Below are positions 8,286 to 17,849 of a stretch of DNA of 64,000 nt, one piece after another. The DNA is from Paenibacillus paeoniae (GTDB lineage: Bacteria; Bacillota; Bacilli; Paenibacillales; Paenibacillaceae): the NCBI RefSeq assembly GCF_003388735.1, contig NZ_QUBQ01000001.1, positions 1 through 64,000 of the forward strand, given 5' to 3'. The notes under the pieces were generated by a model. It was not told the DNA's origin, searched no databases, and saw only the letters and a program-made list of their open reading frames with translations. The first letter of the stretch is position 1. Every line of letters begins with the position of its first letter. The position numbers and the translations under genes are program-made.

Positions 8286-8445
8286 ATTTACTACTCTCCC
8301 TGGAGCATTCGCCCCGTCCATTTTTCAATGATAGGGAGCGGGGCTGTTCTATCAAAAGTTCTTTCCGAGTTCTTTACGTCGTCTAAAAACGGTATCATTT
8401 TGAGTTATTGCTGCGTGACCCTTGAGGGGCTTGATAAAAACATAA

Positions 8446-8490
8446 AAACCCGCGAAAAACCTTGATTCTACAAGGCTTTTCGCGGGTTTC
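8446..8490. terminator. Strong bidirectional hairpin
   Basis: AAACCCGCGAAAA pairs with TTTTCGCGGGTTT, extended by CCTTG/CAAGG, with A-rich and T-rich flanks on both sides. It can terminate transcription in either direction, but no intact gene is adjacent. Confidence 0.7.
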
Positions 8491-9378
8491 AACTGGCCCA
8501 ATCTTCCGACCCGAAGCATCTGTTAGTATCAATGTGCCTGCTGCCGGAACTTTACCCTTGACGCCCATTGGGTGTATTGGATTTGGCAACAAGATATTAA
8601 TGCTACTACTGGCGGCGGTAATATAAATAAAGTAGGATTTTGGTCTGGCACTGGTAGCATCAATGTACATACTCATACTCTTGGAACGGTTTCAAATGGA
8701 TTTATATACCATTTCAGTCGCTGTTGTCCGTTCGCTAAAAGGCGATGTTAAGGCAGGATACGAATTTGTTATGATATTTCTTGCTGATACGGTTCTGCCG
8801 GGACAACAACATATTATCGCTACGGGTCCGCCTGCTGAAGGAAGTAGTTTTTATAGGTTTTCTTCCAAAAATATCCTGGAGCAATTTAGTGAGATCATGT
8901 CTATGCTTAGACATCAATAATTCGTCAAGCGTGGATAAGCATAAAAAGGACAACAACGGTGCAACTGAAACTCAAAATGAAGCGGTTTTGCCATATAAGA
9001 TGTGGGGCGAGGGTGTTTCCATGCACATCGCCCCATTTCTTCTAATGGCAAGGTCAGAACACTGCGATAATTCACAACGATAATATAATAGGATAAATCA
9101 CTATCTTTTCAGGTTTATCATGCGATGAATGCGTATTAACCATTCAGCAGGTAGCCGATCAAGAAGAAGCAAGCGAGCAAATCGAACAAAAGAGAGCTCA
9201 GCACGGCAGGGCAAGGTCTGCTTGGCCCCATCAAATAGCCACTTGAGTAGCACAAAAACGATCAGTGCCGTGAACAGTTAACCGTAAACGGCATTTTCTG
9301 TCGTGCCAAATAACGTAGGAACGGTTGGTTTGTAGGGGTACAAACATTTTACCGGGTTGACGACTCCTTTTCTACCAT
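8491..9378. other. Degraded region without an intact gene
   Basis: About 890 nt. The plus strand at ~8573-8740 reads for ~50 codons as a Gly/Asn/Thr-rich segment (e.g. INATTGGGNINKVGFW) without a start codon. At 8663-8920 an 85-codon frame exists that I cannot assign. A hairpin TGGGGCGA/TCGCCCCA with a T-tract at 9003-9040 looks like a terminator. The rest (9041-9378) shows no convincing coding frame. I take this as a decayed insertion zone. Confidence 0.35.
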
Positions 9379-9561
9379 TTAGTAAGCTTCCTGTGCGATT
9401 GCAGCTTCGTATCGTTGCTTGTCCTGCCCACGTACGATTTCTCGTGCAATCGTCGAGTGATGACGATGGAGGTGGTGTGCGATAGCCCTTGTCGACCAGC
9501 CTAGTCGATGTAGAGTCTCTAGTTGTCCACGCTCCATTATGCTAAGATGGGAGTAGCTCAT
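9379..9561 (-). pseudogene. Truncated IS30-family transposase (N-terminus only)
   Basis: The minus strand reads MSYSHLSIMERGQLETLHRL followed by GWSTRAIAHHLHRHHSTIAREI, the N-terminal helix-turn-helix of IS30-family transposases. It stops after ~60 residues, whereas intact proteins have 300-400 and a C-terminal DDE domain. The catalytic part is absent, so the element is dead. Confidence 0.8.
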
Positions 9562-9720
9562 GTTGGGTTCTTCTGTAGAAAATGGTGTTGTGGTGACTTC
9601 CATTTTACACGAATCCATTCATGGGCTTCTTTGTATTTGGCTGTCGCACTTCATACGACAATTCGTCTTATAATTAAGTTATGGCCGTTTGCAATATAAA
9701 AAACGGCGCCATGATGTGCC

Positions 9721-9755
9721 AGCTGGTTGTCGAGAGTTTCTCGACAGCTTTTTGA
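9721..9755 (+). terminator. Hairpin terminator
   Basis: GCTGGTTGTCGAGA pairs with TCTCGACAGC (9-10 bp) around a GTT loop, followed by TTTTT. It marks the edge of the IS30 relic zone; no intact gene precedes it. Confidence 0.6.
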
Positions 9756-10470
9756 TGCTTATGCGGAAAGCACTGATCAAAAATAAATCGTGCATTTATA
9801 TCGAAATAACCGTCCAGGGGCTTACATATCTAATTCCAAGAGCTGATTCCATCGTTACAGATGCGATTTCTTCAAAAATGCAGTCCTTCTTCCTATTTGT
9901 ACAGAACATCCAAGTAAGTATCATTTTTAACGGTAGAAAAATACGCCTTATACATAGCAAACCAATATCCCACGCGATCTTCTTCATCTCTTTTAAATGG
10001 TCAAGACAAGAACAATATTCCCCAGATTAATATTCGGTCAACAATGATATCAATTTTTTTAATTTAATCAGAAAACGAAAGATATTTTCTGCAAGCGAAA
10101 TTATAGAAAGCATTATTTTAAGACAATTGGTAAATATTTTTTATTTAAGGTAAACATAGTTCCTTTTTTTTCATGCAATGAATGTCTTATGATCAGTGTA
10201 GCTTCTTTCTTTGAATGTATGCGTTATCATAATAATCCTCGTGCAACAAGAGAAAGTACGGGACATAAGGTTTTGCCCCATGTACAACTAGTAAGTCATA
10301 CCAATCGCGCAGTCCATGTTTCTTGGGGAAAGAACTGTCACTTGCGCAAACTTTCATTTGAAAGGGCTTACATTTCATGAGGAGGTGATTGGCAGATACG
10401 TATACGTTAAGCAAGGCATAGGAGACGGACCAACTTTAAGTTTTGTGATGCCACACTTTGTTGATCTTAG
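9756..10470. other. AT-rich region upstream of the large secreted-protein gene
   Basis: About 700 nt, strongly AT-rich between ~10030 and 10190. Frames of 60-110 codons exist but have no ribosome binding site and low-complexity content, so I do not call them. The 3' end probably holds the promoter for the next gene, though I cannot place -35 and -10 boxes with confidence. Confidence 0.4.
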
Positions 10471-10483
10471 AGGAGGTAATGTA

Positions 10484-13400
10484 ATGTTCAAAAAAATGAT
10501 GTCATTGGTATCGGTTGTAGCGATTGCAGCTAGTCTCATTTCATTTCATCCTGCAAAATCCGAAGCAGCGCCAATCGGGGATGCCAACAACACGATCCTG
10601 GGACCGAATGTGTATGTATTCGATCCTTCGATGCCGTCCGCGGATATTACGAGCACGGCCGCTTCCATCTTCAACACCCAAGAATCGAGTCAATTCGGAA
10701 CTAACCGGTATGCACTGCTGTTCAAGCCTGGTACTTACAACAATGTGGACGTGAAAGTTGGATTTTATACACAAGTGTCCGGTCTGGGGCAAAATCCTGG
10801 AGATGTCAAAATAAATGGCAGTATGAATACGGATGCCAAGTGGTGGAACGGCAATGCTACGCTTAATTTCTGGCGTTCCCTCGAAAACTTTAGCATACAG
10901 CCTGCAAACGGTACGATGCAATGGGCAGTAGCGCAAGCAACAACGTTGAGACGGATGCATATTCAGGGAAATATGAATTTATTCGATTTCGACAAGAATT
11001 GGAATGCAGGCTGGGCCAGCGGTGGATACAACGCCGATACGATCGTGGATAATAAAATCGTTCCTGCTTCTCAACAGCAATGGTTCTCCCGGAACAGTCA
11101 GTATGCTTCGTGGTCTAATGGCGTTTGGAACATGGTGTTCGTAGGGGACAGCCAGCCGCCGACCGGTAATTTCCCGAATCCGCCTTACACCGTGGTCGAC
11201 CGTACGCCTGTCGTTAGGGAGAAGCCTTATCTGTATATCGATAACGCGGGGCAGTATCAGGTTTTTGTGCCTTCTTTGCAGACAAATACTAAGGGTGTTA
11301 CATGGGCAAACGGCTCGACGCCTGGGGATTCCATCTCGATCGATCAATTCTATATCGCACGTCCGGAAACAGCTACGGCGGCAACGATTAATAATGCCTT
11401 GAATCAGGGTAAGAACCTGCTGTTTACGCCAGGTATTTACCACTTGAACGATACGATTCGGGTAACGCGTGCCAATACCGTTGTATTGGGTCTTGGATTC
11501 GCTACATTAATCCCTGATACGGGGAAAGCCATTATTTCGGTAGCTGACGTAGACGGAGTCAAGGTAGCCGGCTTGCTAATGGACGCGGGCGCGGTACATT
11601 CTCCCGTACTCATGGAAGTGGGAACCCCGGGCAGCACGGCGGATCATTCGGCAAATCCAACTTCTCTCCAAGATCTGGTGTTTCGCATCGGCGGCGCCGT
11701 TGTCGGAAGCGCAGATGTAGCTTTGCAGATCAACAGCAATAATGTCATCGGCGATCATTTCTGGATTTGGCGGGCCGATCACGGTGCCGGAGCGAGCTGG
11801 AACACCAATGTAAGCAAGAACGGACTGATCGTTAACGGCAACGACGTTACGATCTATGGTTTATTTAATGAGCATCATAGAGAATATCAAACGCTGTGGA
11901 ATGGTAACGGCGGTCGTGTCTACTTCTACCAATCTGAAATTCCTTACGATGTACCCAATCAAGCGGACTGGATGAGCAGCAACGGAACGATTAACGGGTA
12001 TGCTTCCTATAAGGTTGCGGATTCCGTAAATACACACGAAGTTTGGGGACTTGGCGTATATTCCTTCTTCCGAGACGCGCCCATCAAGCTGAACAGTGCT
12101 ATTGAGGTTCCGGATAAGCCGGGAATTAAAGTTCATCACGCGACTTCTATCTGGCTGGCCGGTCAAGCGGGCAGCGAAATTACACATGTCATCAACAATG
12201 TCGGCAATCGGGTATATGCCAACTCGCCTAGTGACGCTATGCGGCAAACGGTGAGCGAATTCGTAGGTGGAGCCATCGATACCCAGCCGCCGACTGCACC
12301 GACTAATTTGAAGGCAAATGCCGCATCGGATAGCCAAATCAATCTGACCTGGACCGCTTCGACGGATGATTCATTTGTCAGCGGATACGATATTTATCGC
12401 AATGGGGCGAAAATCGCTTCAAGCGTGTCCAATTCTTATGCCGATGCAGGCCTTGCCTCATCGACGATCTATTCCTACTACGTGATAGCGCGGGACGGGG
12501 CGGGCAATGTCTCGGCACCGAGCAATACGGCTACGGAAACGACGAAGAGGACCCTCTTAAACCGCGCGGGATGGACGGTGGTTGCGACGCCTCCAGGCGC
12601 CGATCCAACTGCCAACATGCTGGACGGCAGCTTATCTACCCGTTGGAGCACGAATAAAGCGATGGCCCCCGGCGATCATTTTATCGTTGATATGAAGTCT
12701 ACTGAAACCTTTAATGGCGTTCAGATTGAAACGAACAGGAATAACGATTATGCCCGCGGTTATGAAGTTTACGTATCTAACGATGGAACGACTTGGGGCA
12801 GCGCTGTAGCAAGCGGTACCGGCTCAACTAAGATTATTGTGGAATTTGATCCACAAACGGCCCGTTATATCAAGGTTGTACAAACTGATAGCGCTTCCAA
12901 TTGGTGGTCTGTCTCCGAATTCAATGTGTACGCTGAAGACAAGGATATAGAGGCGCCAACTGCTCCAACGAATATAACGGCAACAGCTGTATCGACCAAT
13001 CAAATTAATCTGAGCTGGAACGCCTCTACAGACAATGTGGGCGTAACTGGATATGAGATTTACCGCAACGGTGCGAAGGTAGCTACCGTCACGACGGCAA
13101 CTTACACTGATATAGGTTTGTCGCCTGCGACAGCCTATGTCTATACGGTTAAAGCTCTGGATGCCGCGGGCAACGCTTCAGCAAATAGTAATCCAGCCAG
13201 CGCGACAACGCTGTCTAACGGAGTGCCGAATGCCATTGACCGGACAGGATGGTCCGTCGATACCTTTCCTGTAAACGGGATGCCAGCGAATATACTGGAT
13301 GGCAATCTGTCGACGCGCTGGACTTCGGGCAAAGCGATGCAGCCCGGACAATATATTGTGGTCGATATGAAGGGGATCAAGCCGTTCAATCGCGTTGTTA

Positions 13401-13618
13401 TGAACTCGACAGGCAATAACAATGACTACGCACGTGGATTCGAGGTCTATGTATCGAATGACGGGACGACTTGGGGTAGCCCTCTGGCTAGCGGCACCGG
13501 CCTCGGTCCTGTAATCACAGTCGACTTGGCCCCGGCGAATGCAAGGTATATCAAAATCGTACAAACAGGAAGCGCTTCCAACTGGTGGTCTATCCGGGAA
13601 TTCAATGTGTATAACTAA
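10484..13618 (+). CDS. Secreted beta-helix carbohydrate-active-type protein with two FN3-discoidin modules
   Basis: A 1044-residue exported protein. Residues 1-~28 are a Sec signal peptide ending KSEAAP. Residues ~30-595 form a right-handed beta-helix-like catalytic region (RYALLFKPGTYNNVDVKVG, FWRSLENFSI, GKNLLFTPGIYHLNDTIRV, TVVLGLGFATLIPD, VNGNDVTIYGLF) that resembles bacterial proteins related to GH55-type beta-1,3-glucanases, often labelled 'coagulation factor 5/8' or 'adenylyl cyclase'. This assignment is from memory. Two tandem fibronectin-III plus F5/8 discoidin units follow; they are alike and probably arose by duplication. They would bind glycans at the cell surface or on a polymer. 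ATG 10484 is chosen because GAGGAGG lies 7-8 nt upstream and the signal peptide begins there. Confidence 0.8.
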   Translation: MFKKMMSLVSVVAIAASLISFHPAKSEAAPIGDANNTILGPNVYVFDPSMPSADITSTAASIFNTQESSQFGTNRYALLFKPGTYNNVDVKVGFYTQVSGLGQNPGDVKINGSMNTDAKWWNGNATLNFWRSLENFSIQPANGTMQWAVAQATTLRRMHIQGNMNLFDFDKNWNAGWASGGYNADTIVDNKIVPASQQQWFSRNSQYASWSNGVWNMVFVGDSQPPTGNFPNPPYTVVDRTPVVREKPYLYIDNAGQYQVFVPSLQTNTKGVTWANGSTPGDSISIDQFYIARPETATAATINNALNQGKNLLFTPGIYHLNDTIRVTRANTVVLGLGFATLIPDTGKAIISVADVDGVKVAGLLMDAGAVHSPVLMEVGTPGSTADHSANPTSLQDLVFRIGGAVVGSADVALQINSNNVIGDHFWIWRADHGAGASWNTNVSKNGLIVNGNDVTIYGLFNEHHREYQTLWNGNGGRVYFYQSEIPYDVPNQADWMSSNGTINGYASYKVADSVNTHEVWGLGVYSFFRDAPIKLNSAIEVPDKPGIKVHHATSIWLAGQAGSEITHVINNVGNRVYANSPSDAMRQTVSEFVGGAIDTQPPTAPTNLKANAASDSQINLTWTASTDDSFVSGYDIYRNGAKIASSVSNSYADAGLASSTIYSYYVIARDGAGNVSAPSNTATETTKRTLLNRAGWTVVATPPGADPTANMLDGSLSTRWSTNKAMAPGDHFIVDMKSTETFNGVQIETNRNNDYARGYEVYVSNDGTTWGSAVASGTGSTKIIVEFDPQTARYIKVVQTDSASNWWSVSEFNVYAEDKDIEAPTAPTNITATAVSTNQINLSWNASTDNVGVTGYEIYRNGAKVATVTTATYTDIGLSPATAYVYTVKALDAAGNASANSNPASATTLSNGVPNAIDRTGWSVDTFPVNGMPANILDGNLSTRWTSGKAMQPGQYIVVDMKGIKPFNRVVMNSTGNNNDYARGFEVYVSNDGTTWGSPLASGTGLGPVITVDLAPANARYIKIVQTGSASNWWSIREFNVYN

Positions 13619-13631
13619 AAAACGTTGATGT

Positions 13632-13676
13632 AGGCTGGCGAATGGGGTGGGATCCCGTTCGTCAGCCTGATTTTAA
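13632..13676 (+). terminator. Rho-independent terminator
   Basis: AGGCTGGCGAA pairs with TTCGTCAGCCT around a G-rich loop, followed by ATTTTAAATTT, immediately after the large secreted-protein gene. Confidence 0.8.
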
Positions 13677-13739
13677 ATTTAAAAGGCAGGTTATTCATGA
13701 ATAGGTACTGGGGCAGAGTCTGGTTCCTGCGCGGGGCTA

Positions 13740-13974
13740 AAATCAACCGCCCAAGTTGTAGCGAACTTCCTGCGGGAAGAAGTCGCTGGACGCTGCGCTT
13801 ACTCGCAGACAAGGCGGTCGAACTTCATTATATCGACAGCCTGTCTTATGATACGGTAGACCGTAAATTAAAAAAAGCGAACTTAAGCCTCACCTAAAGA
13901 AATGTTGGTGCATCCCGCCCGGGCAGAACGCGGCATTCGTAGCCGCGATGGAAGACGTGATGGATTTGATTTGA
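13740..13974 (+). pseudogene. IS630-family transposase fragment with frameshift
   Basis: The plus strand reads GRSRWTLRLLADKAVELHYI, then SYDTVDRKLKK, then after a frameshift near 13885 KPHLKKCWCIPPGQNAAFVA and AMEDVMD. This matches the N-terminal helix-turn-helix/linker region of IS630-family transposases. The DDE catalytic domain is absent and the frame is broken. Confidence 0.8.
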
Positions 13975-14116
13975 AAATTGCTATTTTTATCATAATCAGT
14001 AAGAAAGCAAGAAACAAAAGTATGATACCGCTCTAGATGAGCTGATCCGCCCCCAATTGAGAAATAAACCAACCACCGATCAATGTTCCTACCGTAATGC
14101 CAACGTCACTGAAGTG
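13966..14116 (-). pseudogene. Relic of an MFS transporter C-terminus
   Basis: The minus strand reads HFSDVGITVGTLIGGWFISQ then LGADQLI, a TAG stop, and SGIILLFLAFLLIMIK in the same frame. These are two hydrophobic helices typical of the end of sugar-efflux-type MFS transporters (residues like TVGTLIGGW). The internal stop and missing N-terminus show decay. It runs into the IS630 relic, which probably replaced its 3' end. Confidence 0.55.
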
Positions 14117-14123
14117 TCTTATC

Positions 14124-14930
14124 TTAATGCCCGTCAGGAGTTGATACTTGTCGTTCATTCAGTGGCTGAACGGGTCTGTTGTTATGTGGAAATATGGAGG
14201 CGAATGCCTCAATTTGTTGTTTGGACAGTTCAATGGGCTGCTCCAACACGAGCCATTGAACCTCTTCTGAGCAAGATGGAGTGGTTAAGGAACCACTGTA
14301 TCTAAAAATTTTCTTCTCTTGAGGTAACAGGTTAAACAGATCTACCGATTTTTCTAAATGAATATCCGCTTCTGTTTCCTCCGGAGGCAGCTTTGACCAC
14401 ATTTCAGCTAATACTTCATTTTCATTTCCAACGTTAATGAGGAAGCCGAGAACAGCAAGCTTTCCTGCACTATTTTTGTGAACGAGATGACCTTCCATTT
14501 CAAAATTTTGTCCATTAATTTGATGCTCACTCGGCTTATGGAAGTGCATTTGTACAAGCTTATATTCATCATTGTCTACTATGATAGAATTACTGCCAGA
14601 TGCATCATTGGCTTGTATGGTATGTCCATTGTTCATAATCGTAAATGAAGTGGGCTTGTAGTTGATTTTAATATCCTCTATGGTTTTGTCTAGTTTTACA
14701 TTGGCAAGCTCAATGTCGATTGGCGACTGCTCTGTACCATTGGAACACGCAGAAAATGCAGGGTCCAAACTCCCCCAAAATTCCGGTCCCGTATCCCCCT
14801 CATAAGACCAGTGTGGGGCTTCACTGTGGGTTTCCGGAGCTTTTTCCTCCTTCTGTCCCGAAGCGCAACCTACCATCGAAAGGACAATACCGACAGCCAG
14901 CAATCCATTAAAGTATTTTTTCGTTTTCAT
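14124..14930 (-). CDS. Alpha-class carbonic anhydrase, lipoprotein
   Basis: A 268-residue carbonic anhydrase that interconverts CO2 and bicarbonate with a zinc ion, here on the outer face of the membrane. A lipobox ends at Cys22 (SMVGC). The three zinc histidines are visible as H129 and H131 in QMHFHKPSEH and H148 in EGHLVHKN; H103 in NNGHTIQ sits at the proton-shuttle position. The C-terminal FRYSGSLTTPSCSE and NNRPVQPLN motifs are typical of the alpha class. Length fits the family. A GGAGAG ribosome binding site precedes ATG. It is a lone gene; the flanking DNA on both sides is relic sequence. Confidence 0.94.
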   Translation of the reverse strand: MKTKKYFNGLLAVGIVLSMVGCASGQKEEKAPETHSEAPHWSYEGDTGPEFWGSLDPAFSACSNGTEQSPIDIELANVKLDKTIEDIKINYKPTSFTIMNNGHTIQANDASGSNSIIVDNDEYKLVQMHFHKPSEHQINGQNFEMEGHLVHKNSAGKLAVLGFLINVGNENEVLAEMWSKLPPEETEADIHLEKSVDLFNLLPQEKKIFRYSGSLTTPSCSEEVQWLVLEQPIELSKQQIEAFASIFPHNNRPVQPLNERQVSTPDGH

Positions 14931-15544
14931 TTAACTTCTCTCCATTTCCTATGTTTATAATACGAGCTTACCATAAAATGAATGTTTTGGTAATGAATTG
15001 TACATTTTTTTTTTTTGCTCTGGTGAAAATTTTTAGGATGGTTTTTAAAAGGTTGAAATACGGCAAAGCGACCACTTCGCTTAAAACATGCGAATCCAAT
15101 TTACGATTCGCCTGCTTTATCGCTAGGATTCAAGTTTCTCTTTATTTTCTACAGCTTGTGGCTTCAAAAGGTAGACGCCAAAAAGCATGCGGGCGCAGCT
15201 CAATGCTTCCGTCGAAGCTCTTAACCGTAGCATGATTCAAAAATGGTTGCAGGATGATTTCCGTGATTTAAAGTCTATCATATAGCACCATAAGTACTGG
15301 GAAGGTGGGCTGCGAAAGTACTTGAAGATTCTTTAGATGGTTAAAATGGTTTGTATCAGCACTTTTATACAGAGGATTTGTATTCAAGTACATAAAGAAA
15401 TTGTAGTTAACTTACACTGATTAAAATTCTAATAGAAATTTCGTTGAAGAAATAAAAGCAAGGTATGAGATGTGCGAATTGATGAGCAACATATCAAAAG
15501 GGTTGTAGTGTTAAAATAAATTCGTCTTAAATTCTTACGGGAAT
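14931..15544. other. Intergenic region with unassigned fragments
   Basis: About 610 nt. The plus strand at ~15186-15284 encodes a 32-codon segment (RSMIQKWLQDDFRDLKSII then stop) that looks like a real protein end but that I cannot assign. The remainder is AT-rich and shows no gene. The promoter of the next gene should be near 15480-15540. Confidence 0.35.
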
Positions 15545-15556
15545 GGAGGGTTTTTT

Positions 15557-17317
15557 TTGACAAAAAAAACACCAATTGATATTGAAGCCTTGAAGGAAAT
15601 TGGCAGAATCGTTGCATTGACGATAAGTGAAATGAATCGTCATGCACGTGCAGGCATTACGATAAAGGAGTTAGAAGATATTGGAGGAAAGTTTTTGAAA
15701 AGGCATGGGGCTGTGCCCTCACCTAAGACAATCAATAAGTTACCTAGCAACACATGTATTAGTATTAACCACGAAATTGCCACTGGAATTTCGGAAGATC
15801 GTATCATTCAACCGGGCGATATAATAAATATCGATGTTTCTGCAGAATTGGGAGGCTATTATGCGGCTGCGGGACATTCTTTTCTTGTTCAAAATGAAAC
15901 CGCAATGTCTAATTTCCGCTCTTTGCTTGAGCGTACCCAGGTCCATGCTGTTGATTTTCTCGCCAGCCTGGACAAGCAGTCTGTCAGCGCAACTACAGAC
16001 ACAGATACTTTACGGCGTCGATTGGGTCTGCCCCTCGGCAATGATGACATTCCCGCCGAACGCGTGATAGACGAGTTGGTAGCTGCCACCGAAGGAGGAC
16101 ATTTGGGCTCTGCAGGGGGACGTTTTTTCGCCTGGGTGATTGGCGGTGCACTGCCTTCAGCACTTGCGGCTGATTGGCTCACATCCACCTGGGACAATAA
16201 TGCCGCTCTATATGCTTGCGGGCCGGCCGCTGCTGTAGTGGAAGAAGTTGCCGGAGCTTGGGTCAAGGAGGTGCTTGATCTGCCTAGCACAGCTTCGTTC
16301 GCATTTACCACTGGCTGCCAGATGGCGCACTTCACCTGTCTCGCCGCAGCACGTCACTCGCTCCTTCGAGATATGGGCTGGAATGTGGAGCGAGACGGGT
16401 TGACCGGAGCTCCCGCAATTCGTATTCTGGCGTCGGAACAGCGCCATGGAAGTATCGAACGAGCACTGCGCTTCTTGGGCATCGGCACAGCTGCCTTGGT
16501 TCCTCTCACAACCGACGCAGACGCACGTGTCACTGCAGATGTGCTGTCCACAGCGCTTAAAGATACAGACAGCCCAACGATTGTTATTCTTGACGCAGCG
16601 GATCTTAACGTAGCCGCGATCGATCCGTTCAGCGAACTCATTCCTATCGCGCGAGCGGCTGGGGCATGGGTGCATATCGACGGTGCGTTTGGACTTTGGG
16701 CGCGAGCAAGTGGACATTATCGGAGCAAACTGGCAGGAGTCGAACTGGCACATTCCTGGGCAACTGATGGACATAAGTGGCTGAATACACCGAAGGACAT
16801 AGGAATTGCCTTAATTACAGACTCCGATGCACATCGCGCGGCAATGGAGATTAGCGCAAACTACCTGACCCATGATGCGGAAACGCGCGACCAAATCAAT
16901 TGGACGCCTGATTGGACTCGACGCGCACGAGGCTTTGCGGTTTATGCAGCGTTACGTGAGCTCGGCAGAACTGGCGTGGCGGAACTCATTGAGCGGAGTT
17001 GTGCCCATGCCGCAGCGCTTGCAAACGGTATCGCAGCGTTGCATGGCGCCGAACTGGTTTTCGCCCCCACGCTGAACCAAGCACTGGTCAGGTTCCTTTC
17101 GCCAGAGCCCAATGCATCAGAAGAAGATCATGACGCTCGCACTACCTCTGTGATTGCTGCTATCAACGCGGAAGGAACAGCATTTTTCAGCGGCACAGTT
17201 TGGAGAGGGCGGCGTGCAATGCGAATCAGCGTTGTCAACTGGCGCACGTCGGAGGCTGATGTGCATGCGACAGTAACCGCAGTCGCCCGTGTGCTCGCCA
17301 GTATGGACCTTAACTAG
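15557..17317 (+). CDS. Fusion: partial methionine aminopeptidase joined to a PLP-dependent group II decarboxylase
   Basis: A 586-residue in-frame fusion. Residues 1-~116 match the N-terminal half of type I methionine aminopeptidase (M24), but residues at the usual metal-ligand positions look lost (ATGI and YYAAAG where AHGI and YSDTG-like motifs are expected) and the C-terminal half is missing. From Met117 (ATG 15905) onward the protein is a full-length ~470-residue pyridoxal-phosphate decarboxylase of the aromatic-L-amino-acid/glutamate type: VHIDGAFG (Asp375) and DGHKWLN with PLP lysine Lys407. The decarboxylase part is GC-rich with actinobacteria-like codon use; the N-terminal part is AT-rich. 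The start is TTG with GGAGGG 6 nt upstream. No Shine-Dalgarno precedes ATG 15905, so the fusion is probably translated as one chain. Confidence 0.8.
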   Translation: MTKKTPIDIEALKEIGRIVALTISEMNRHARAGITIKELEDIGGKFLKRHGAVPSPKTINKLPSNTCISINHEIATGISEDRIIQPGDIINIDVSAELGGYYAAAGHSFLVQNETAMSNFRSLLERTQVHAVDFLASLDKQSVSATTDTDTLRRRLGLPLGNDDIPAERVIDELVAATEGGHLGSAGGRFFAWVIGGALPSALAADWLTSTWDNNAALYACGPAAAVVEEVAGAWVKEVLDLPSTASFAFTTGCQMAHFTCLAAARHSLLRDMGWNVERDGLTGAPAIRILASEQRHGSIERALRFLGIGTAALVPLTTDADARVTADVLSTALKDTDSPTIVILDAADLNVAAIDPFSELIPIARAAGAWVHIDGAFGLWARASGHYRSKLAGVELAHSWATDGHKWLNTPKDIGIALITDSDAHRAAMEISANYLTHDAETRDQINWTPDWTRRARGFAVYAALRELGRTGVAELIERSCAHAAALANGIAALHGAELVFAPTLNQALVRFLSPEPNASEEDHDARTTSVIAAINAEGTAFFSGTVWRGRRAMRISVVNWRTSEADVHATVTAVARVLASMDLN

Positions 17318-17339
17318 TTAGTTATTGAGTGTAGCAATA

Positions 17340-17500
17340 CACGCAAGGAAAACGATAATCAGAAAGACATCAAGAGTATGTTGCACGCTCGAATTCAAGC
17401 AGGAGAAGGTGCGACTGGTCGAAGGTTGCCAGATACATTGCAACGGCAACGCTCGCTCTAGACCAGTTGAGCAAATCTTCTTCAATTGAGTTAACGCCAG
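17340..17500 (+). pseudogene. Probable IS3-family OrfA remnant
   Basis: A plus-strand frame reads LEFKQEKVRLVEG, like the EFKxEAVRLVxxG start of IS3-family OrfA helix-turn-helix proteins, followed by degraded sequence (ARSRPVEQIF). There is no start codon and no OrfB. The match is short, so this is tentative. Confidence 0.4.
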
Positions 17501-17635
17501 TCAAAACTTCAGGATAGTGTGGGGTGAAGGAATCAGGATTTATCGATTTATTGTCACAGAAGAAGAGAGTGTGTCTGGTTTAAATTCCTCTCCTCGGACT
17601 TTTCTTTTGTGATCCAAGGAGTCGTTCATAACAAT

Positions 17636-17670
17636 TCAGGGCCAACCCTACGGTTGGCCCTGTTTTTGTG
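17636..17670 (+). terminator. Rho-independent terminator
   Basis: A 10-bp stem AGGGCCAACC/GGTTGGCCCT with a short loop and TGTTTTTGT tract. A related hairpin (GGCCAACCT/AGGTCAGCC) lies at 38760-38784. Confidence 0.85.
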
Positions 17671-17795
17671 GTGCGCCGGCATGGCAGCTAACTAAGCAGG
17701 GCTTGATTGGGCTGGGAAGGATGGGGAATAGTAACCTTAATCGTTGGAACATATTGGGATAGGACTTTCTTTTTTAGAGTAAATAAAAATAATGC

Positions 17796-17826
17796 TTGAG
17801 GTTAACGTAACGTTACCCGTTATACT
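17796..17826 (+). promoter_or_regulatory. MerR-type promoter of merR copy 1
   Basis: -35 TTGAGG and -10 TATACT are separated by 19 nt, and the spacer holds the palindrome TAACGTAACGTTA. An over-long spacer with a dyad between the boxes is the hallmark of promoters that MerR-family activators remodel. The same arrangement precedes two paralogues at 27951-27981 and 40962-40992 (minus strand), which suggests autoregulation and possible cross-talk. Confidence 0.85.
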
Positions 17827-17849
17827 AGGGCAAGAATGGGCAGAGAAAG

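Noticed and set aside
9689..10030. 113-codon plus-strand frame
   Set aside because: Starts across a terminator hairpin, no Shine-Dalgarno, composition typical of AT-rich non-coding DNA.
10316..10483. N-terminal extension of the secreted protein by 56 codons
   Set aside because: The signal peptide and a strong Shine-Dalgarno fix the start at 10484; the extension is not protein-like.
13178..13564. 128-codon minus-strand frame inside the beta-helix/discoidin gene
   Set aside because: Shadow of the FN3-discoidin coding strand; no independent signals.
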